Part shown: positions 45,011 to 48,991 of the stretch, in pieces
How the letters are laid out: every line of letters starts with the position of its first letter
Numbering within the stretch: the first letter of the stretch is position 1
Origin: Stenotrophomonas maltophilia
GTDB lineage: Bacteria > Pseudomonadota > Gammaproteobacteria > Xanthomonadales > Xanthomonadaceae
Reading direction: 5' to 3'
Assembly: GCF_013464485.1 (NCBI RefSeq)
Contig: NZ_RAUX01000031.1
Span: 62,884 to 111,874, forward strand
Length of the DNA: 48,991 nt
The notes under the pieces: model-generated
Databases searched by the model: none
What the model was told of the DNA's origin: nothing
The model's input: only the letters and a program-made list of their open reading frames with translations
Translations under genes and position numbers: made by a program

Positions 45011-45214
45011 GCAACGGCGGCTGGCCCGGGTCGTCGCGGGCGGGAACGGGTTACAGCCGATTCAGCGCGTGAAGCTGGCGCCGACATGCGTGCCTGCGCT
45101 AGAATGCGCGTCTGCCATCGGCCAACCGATGTGCAGTCCGGCTGTGGTCTCTGGCGCCCCCTGCGCTGCTTCCCCTGATCCGTGAACTGGCCGCCTCCGG
45201 GCGGCCAACGTCTC

Positions 45215-45326
45215 TATGGTGGCCCCGTCGGCCCCTCGCGACGCTAGGTCGAAAACCCCGCCAGGGCCGGAAGGCAGCAACGGTATCGATCGACGCGGGC
45301 GCCGAGGTCAGCCGGCGGGGCCATCG
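45215..45326 (+). ncRNA. ffs: 4.5S RNA (signal recognition particle RNA, small bacterial type)
   Basis: The ends pair (ATGGTGGCCCCGTCGGC with GCCGGCGGGGCCAT), and the apical domain carries the conserved GGGCCGGAAGGCAGCAAC, the Ffh-binding loop of SRP RNA. Size is about 112 bases as in other gammaproteobacteria. A GCTAGAAT -10-like box with GC-rich discriminator at 45098-45105 may be its promoter, which would give a roughly 100-base 5' extension to be processed. CGCCTTTT follows the 3' end. Confidence 0.92.
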
Positions 45327-45351
45327 CCTTTTCCGGCGACGCCCGTCACTG

Positions 45352-45376
45352 GTAGCGGCCAACCTTGGTTGGCGCC
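45352..45376 (+). repeat. SMAG-type palindrome (GCCAACC family)
   Basis: GTAG head at 45352, arms GCCAACC/GGTTGGC around TT. It lies between the 4.5S RNA gene and the DUF4440 stop. Confidence 0.7.
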
Positions 45377-45386
45377 CCTCGCCGCG

Positions 45387-45776
45387 CTACTGCGCTTCCG
45401 GCGTGCCCTGATGGAAAACCACCCGCCATCCCTGTACGTGCCGGCGCCACAGCGAACTGCGCAGCACCCAGCCCTGCGGCTGGCCATCGAGGTAGTAGCG
45501 GCTGCGGTAACGCACCTGGGCCTGGTTCTGCGTCAGCAGCGAGACTGCGTACTGATCCGATTCGATCCGCACCTGCGCGCGTTCCAGCGGGATCTCCGCC
45601 AGCGCATCTGCACGGTCGTAACACCGACCGGAACTGCCGATCTCGCTGAAATCCCCATCCAGCAGCGCTGCAAGACGCGTACGGTCACCGCGCACCTGCG
45701 GGGTGTGCAGTGCGCGTTCCAGATGTACCAGTTCGGCGGCCAGCGCCGCATCTGCGGGCTCGCCTGCACCGCTCAC
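45387..45776 (-). CDS. DUF4440 (SnoaL/NTF2-like) protein
   Basis: A 129-residue protein with the DUF4440 pattern: an N-terminal helix (AALAAELVHLERALHTPQV), LAALLDGDFSEIGSSGRCYDRADAL, then strands QAQVRYRSRYYLDGQ and SSLWRRHVQGWRVVFHQGTP. It probably has an NTF2-like cone fold that binds a small molecule; the function is unknown. The start is GTG 45776, which overlaps the stop of the upstream MBL gene in GTGA. The longer frame to 45830 is inside that gene. Confidence 0.87.
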   Translation of the reverse strand: MSGAGEPADAALAAELVHLERALHTPQVRGDRTRLAALLDGDFSEIGSSGRCYDRADALAEIPLERAQVRIESDQYAVSLLTQNQAQVRYRSRYYLDGQPQGWVLRSSLWRRHVQGWRVVFHQGTPEAQ

Positions 45777-46540
45777 GGCGGATCCTGTACCAGCACGTGC
45801 GGCGCCGTCGGGCTCGCCAACCGCACGCACTGCCCCGGCTGCGCCACACGGTGGCCACGTGCCGCCAGCGCCACGCCATCGGCCACGCTGGCGTAGTGGT
45901 AGAGCATCATCCGGGACTGCAGCTCGGCACTGTACTCACGCTCGAGGTCGTCCACGCCCGTGTGCGACGGGTTGCCATGCAGGCCGCAGTCATGGGCGAT
46001 CAGTTCGTTGTCGCTGGCAAAGCGGGCCAGCATCTCCGGAACCGGCCGGGTATCGCCGCTCCAGGTCAGCGCCCCCTGCAGGCGCAGGCCGTAGGCCGTC
46101 TCCGGCCAGTGGTGACGCACCGGGAACACTTCCAGACGCACGCCCTCATGCCAGAACGCATCGCCCACCACGATCAGCTGGAAGGCATCCCAGAAGTTGG
46201 CACCGCCCTCGGCCAGCACGTTCGGGTAATCACCGATGCGCTTGTGCAGCAGCGGCACGACGGTGGCCGGCACGTACAGGCGCACCTTGCCGCGCCGGTG
46301 CGCGCTGAAGAAGGTATCCACGAACAGCCGCTCGAAGCCAGCCACGTGGTCCAGGTGCACATGGGTGACGAACAGCGCCTGCGGCATATGCCCGTAGTGC
46401 GCCTTGAACGCGGTCAAGCCTTCACCACCACAGTCGATGGTCAGCCAAGGACGCCCGTCCCGCTCGATCACCGACATCGGCGACCCCAGCTCGACCGCCG
46501 ACGCGTTGCCGACGCCGAGGAAACGCAACGACCAGTCCAT
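45773..46540 (-). CDS. MBL-fold metallohydrolase (RNase Z-like)
   Basis: A 255-residue metallo-beta-lactamase-fold protein. The metal motif is THVHLDH (His60, His62, Asp64, His65). Later ligands are VRHHWPETAYGLRL, SGDTRPV and AHDCGLHG. The arrangement resembles the RNase Z/arylsulfatase branch, but the exosite arm of true RNase Z is not evident. It starts on the last base of the kdkA stop region (one-base overlap) and ends over the DUF4440 start, so the three genes are tightly coupled. Confidence 0.9.
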   Translation of the reverse strand: MDWSLRFLGVGNASAVELGSPMSVIERDGRPWLTIDCGGEGLTAFKAHYGHMPQALFVTHVHLDHVAGFERLFVDTFFSAHRRGKVRLYVPATVVPLLHKRIGDYPNVLAEGGANFWDAFQLIVVGDAFWHEGVRLEVFPVRHHWPETAYGLRLQGALTWSGDTRPVPEMLARFASDNELIAHDCGLHGNPSHTGVDDLEREYSAELQSRMMLYHYASVADGVALAARGHRVAQPGQCVRLASPTAPHVLVQDPP

Positions 46541-47289
46541 CAGGTGCCCCGGTTCCAGGCCATGTCATAGGCGCGCCGCAGCCGCGCGTAGTCCTTCTGT
46601 ACATCCTCCACGCTGCGTTCGCCGCGCAGCTTGATCAGCGAGCGCAGCAGGCGCTTGAGGTTGCGTTCGCGCCAGCCGGTGGCCGGGATGCGGATGACCC
46701 CACGGTCGAAGTCGATCAACCAGCCATGGCCATTGCCATCGAACAGGATGTTGTGCGCATTGAGGTCGGCATGGTCCAGGCCAGCACGGTGGAAGCGGGC
46801 GATCAACCGCCCGGTCTCCTCCCACGGCGCGCCGCGGCCGGCAACCAGGGCGCGATCGGCCAACGAGCGCACGCCATCGATCCGCTCCATCAGGATCGCG
46901 GCCCGGTAGCGCAGGCCCTCGCGCATGTAGAACGCGGCGATCGGCCGGGGCACGGGCAGCTTCTTTTCGCGCAGCGCGCGCATCAGCCGGAATTCGGCGA
47001 AGCTGCGGGTCCGGTCCGAGCCGCGCCAGAGGTACTGGTCATGGCTGATCTTCGCCGCCAGGCCGCCGCGCAGGTAGTGGCGCAGTACGCTGGCGCCGAA
47101 CGGCGCATCGATGAACCAGGCACTGCCACGTCCACCCTCGCCCACCGGCCGGGCCCTGCTGCCCCAGTGCTGAGGCGAGAACAGGCCGATCTCGGCTTGC
47201 CGCAGCCGCTCGCGGTCGAACAGAATGGCCCCGATGCCGCGACCCTCGCGGCATGGCGTCAGCGCTTCATTGGCGTCGAATGCGACCAT
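46540..47289 (-). CDS. kdkA: 3-deoxy-D-manno-octulosonic acid kinase
   Basis: A 249-residue inner-core LPS kinase that phosphorylates Kdo at O-4. It closely follows the Haemophilus KdkA pattern: [42 protein letters not shown], and the catalytic loop [10 protein letters not shown] (Asp175, Asn180) with metal-binding LIDFD (Asp194). ATG 47289 was chosen; an in-frame ATG at 47316 would overlap the divergent GT9 gene. Context with a heptosyltransferase supports lipopolysaccharide core synthesis. Confidence 0.93.
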   Translation of the reverse strand: MVAFDANEALTPCREGRGIGAILFDRERLRQAEIGLFSPQHWGSRARPVGEGGRGSAWFIDAPFGASVLRHYLRGGLAAKISHDQYLWRGSDRTRSFAEFRLMRALREKKLPVPRPIAAFYMREGLRYRAAILMERIDGVRSLADRALVAGRGAPWEETGRLIARFHRAGLDHADLNAHNILFDGNGHGWLIDFDRGVIRIPATGWRERNLKRLLRSLIKLRGERSVEDVQKDYARLRRAYDMAWNRGT

Positions 47290-47309
47290 TTCATTGAGTC
47301 TAACAACAC

Positions 47310-48356
47310 ATGGCATCAGCGTCCTCCTCCTTGTGCCTCCTGCGCCTGTCCGCACTCGGCGATGTCACCCACGTGGTGCCCCTGGTGCGCACCCTGCAGG
47401 CTGCGCGTCCGGACACGCCGATCCACTGGATCATCGACAAGGTCGGCCACAAACTGCTCGACGGCCTGCCCGGCGTCACCTTCCATGCCTACGACAAGAA
47501 GAGCGGCATGGCGGGGGTCAAGGAACTGCGCAGGCAACTGCCCCCAGGGCGCTTCGAAGCGTTGCTGCAGATGCAGGTCGCATTCCGCGCCAACCTGCTG
47601 TCGGCCTTCATTCCCGCCGAGCGCCGCATCGGCTACGACCGCAGCCGCTCCAAGGATCTGCACGGGCTCTTCATCAACGAGCGGATTCCCGACCGTCCCG
47701 GCATCCATGTGCTGGATGCCATCGGCAGCTTCTGCGAGCCGCTGGGCCTGCGCCAGACCGAAGTCAGCTGGGACCTGGCCTTGCCGCCGTCCGCGTACGA
47801 ATGGGCTGCGGCGCAGTGGCAGGACGATGGCCGCCCTGTGCTGATGATCTCGCCGTGCTCCAGCCACGTGCGCCGCAACTGGTACGCCGACCGCTATGCC
47901 GCCGTGGCCAATCACGCGACCACCCGCGGCTGGCAGGTCGTGCTGTGCGGTGGCCGCAGCGAACTGGAGCGCAGCATGGCCGACGCCATCCAGGCGCAGC
48001 TGCATACCCCGGCGCTGGACCTGGTAGGCAAAGACACGCTGAAGCAGCTGCCTGCCCTGCTTGCCCGTGCCAATCTGGTGATGACCCCGGACTCGGGCCC
48101 GATGCACATCGCCAATGCGATGGGTGCCAAGGTGCTGGGCCTGCATGCGGCCAGCAACCCGAACCGCAGCGGCCCGTATTCGGACCGCCGCTACTGCGTG
48201 GACCGCTACGACGATGCCGCGCGCAAGTATCTGGCCAAGCAGGCCACCGATCTGAAATGGGGCACCAAGATCGAGTTCGACGATGTGATGGAGCTGATCA
48301 CTGTCGAAGACGGCATCGCGGCCTTCGAACGTTACGTGGCGGACCACCTCAGCTGA
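47310..48356 (+). CDS. GT9-family heptosyltransferase (WaaC/WaaF type)
   Basis: A 348-residue GT-B enzyme of the LPS core. It has the N-terminal [19 protein letters not shown], an acceptor-side segment [20 protein letters not shown], and the donor-binding [33 protein letters not shown] typical of ADP-heptose transferases (given here in part). It probably adds heptose to Kdo-lipid A. The start codon is 20 bases from the divergent kdkA start and has no clear ribosome site. The exact linkage cannot be told. Confidence 0.92.
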   Translation: MASASSSLCLLRLSALGDVTHVVPLVRTLQAARPDTPIHWIIDKVGHKLLDGLPGVTFHAYDKKSGMAGVKELRRQLPPGRFEALLQMQVAFRANLLSAFIPAERRIGYDRSRSKDLHGLFINERIPDRPGIHVLDAIGSFCEPLGLRQTEVSWDLALPPSAYEWAAAQWQDDGRPVLMISPCSSHVRRNWYADRYAAVANHATTRGWQVVLCGGRSELERSMADAIQAQLHTPALDLVGKDTLKQLPALLARANLVMTPDSGPMHIANAMGAKVLGLHAASNPNRSGPYSDRRYCVDRYDDAARKYLAKQATDLKWGTKIEFDDVMELITVEDGIAAFERYVADHLS

Positions 48357-48371
48357 GTCGATGGATCATCG

Positions 48372-48401
48372 GTAGCGCCGGGCCACGCCCGGCGGGTCTA
48401 C
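48372..48401 (+). repeat. SMAG-type palindrome (GTAGCGCCGG family)
   Basis: GTAG head at 48372, perfect arms CGCCGGGC/GCCCGGCG around CAC, with GTCTAC at the other end. It lies between convergent genes directly before the DUF6165 stop. Confidence 0.8.
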
Positions 48402-48402
48402 C

Positions 48403-48807
48403 TCACCCGCGCTGCGCGTAATCCTGATAGGACTTCTCTTCCACGTACGCCGAGCCCAGCGCCAGGTTGATCGCCTTCTTGATGCGCGCACGCTCATCGT
48501 TGCGCAGGTAGACGCTGCGCGCGAGGTCGACAAAGCCCTGGTCGAACGCCTGCGCCTTTTCCTTCAGGCGGATGTCGTCCTCGATGTCCCACAGCTGCTC
48601 GTTGACCGCCTTCAGCTCGGCACGCAGGCGGGCGATGTCCTTCACCGCTGCCGGGTGCGCCATCCAGGTCTGCTCCAGCGCCGACAGTTCCTTGCGCACG
48701 TTGGCCAGTTTGCCCCCGTCGCTGATGCGCTCGGACTTGATCTGCAGGATCGAGATCTTGTCCAGCAGCTCGCCGAAGGACACGGGGACGAGGATTTCAG
48801 CGCTCAT
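48403..48807 (-). CDS. DUF6165 family protein
   Basis: A 134-residue soluble protein, mainly helical, with MSAEILVPVSFGELLDKISILQIKSERI given here as its characteristic start. A long coiled-coil-like middle follows (LANVRKELSALEQTW, RLRAELKAVNEQLWDIEDD). ATG 48807 follows a purine-rich site (GGAGCCTTCCCCC is weak). DUF6165 genes often stand beside LPS or polysaccharide glycosyltransferases, as here next to the GT9 gene; function unknown. Confidence 0.88.
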   Translation of the reverse strand: MSAEILVPVSFGELLDKISILQIKSERISDGGKLANVRKELSALEQTWMAHPAAVKDIARLRAELKAVNEQLWDIEDDIRLKEKAQAFDQGFVDLARSVYLRNDERARIKKAINLALGSAYVEEKSYQDYAQRG

Positions 48808-48991
48808 GGGGGAAGGCTCCAGCAAGTGATGCGCACATGGTAACCCGCGCGGCGCGAACGCTCCGCCCCGGCGCCTGCATGGGCGCCCGAGTGCGATGAC
48901 TGGGGGAGAACCCCCCGCACCTGCGTTAGCGGTCTGGAGAGGCGGCCTGCCGCCCTCCTCGCCCGGCCAGTCCAACGGCCGAGCGCGCGCG

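Noticed and set aside
44926-45080. Guanidine-I (ykkC) riboswitch in the same leader
   Set aside because: The long conserved core of that class is not present; only the two short ACGR-loop hairpins of class II are seen.
45188-45205. Hairpin GGCCGCC/GGCGGCC as terminator before the 4.5S RNA
   Set aside because: No T run follows, and it lies within the probable 5' extension of the RNA; it may be a processing signal, but nothing more can be supported.

Overview
The window reads as chromosomal DNA of a Stenotrophomonas species, most likely of the S. maltophilia complex. The evidence is a high G+C content, protein sequences of Xanthomonadaceae type, a PabB with a PIAGT motif as known for S. maltophilia, and about ten GTAG-headed palindromic REP-like elements of the kind called SMAG in this species. 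No insertion sequence, prophage or CRISPR array was seen.

Layout. 1-6.7 kb: end of a DeoR-type regulator and an MFS exporter, convergent with a metal-uptake locus (His-rich DUF2946 protein, TonB-dependent receptor, PepSY membrane protein), then a tautomerase. 6.7-8.4 kb: a gene-poor stretch, two unrecognised proteins and tRNA-Val(CAC). 8.5-19.9 kb: a long minus-strand housekeeping series yceD-rpmF-fabH-(Bud32-like kinase fold)-fabD-fabG-acpP-fabF-pabB-mltG-tmk-holB-pilZ. It makes fatty acids, a folate precursor, dTMP kinase, a clamp-loader subunit and a pilus protein. A strong promoter sits directly before yceD, and two 85-86 bp palindrome dimers bracket fabD to fabF. 19.9-26.9 kb: maf, a GT39 membrane glycosyltransferase, and a MoxR-DUF58-TgpA-Slp operon. 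27-30.5 kb: HIT protein, recR, ybaB and dnaX. 30.6-33.3 kb: tRNA-Ser(GGA), a hairpin-dense spacer, a DUF3667 protein, a DUF3592 protein and a GNAT acetyltransferase.

33.4-44.25 kb is one gene, a 3630-residue autotransporter with a passenger built from beta-strand repeats, including eight exact-length 207-bp units. 44.6-45.0 kb holds a guanidinium-exporter-type SMR gene behind a likely guanidine-II (mini-ykkC) riboswitch. It is followed by the 4.5S RNA gene, a DUF4440-MBL fold-Kdo kinase operon, a divergent heptosyltransferase-type GT9 gene and a DUF6165 gene.

The most interesting items are the two-scale repeat organisation of the giant autotransporter, the kinase fold without its catalytic Asp inside the fab cluster, the riboswitch with a visible ribosome-site-sequestering alternative fold, the near-leaderless start of the fab operon, and a 26-bp perfect hairpin that incorporates the 3' end of tRNA-Ser.
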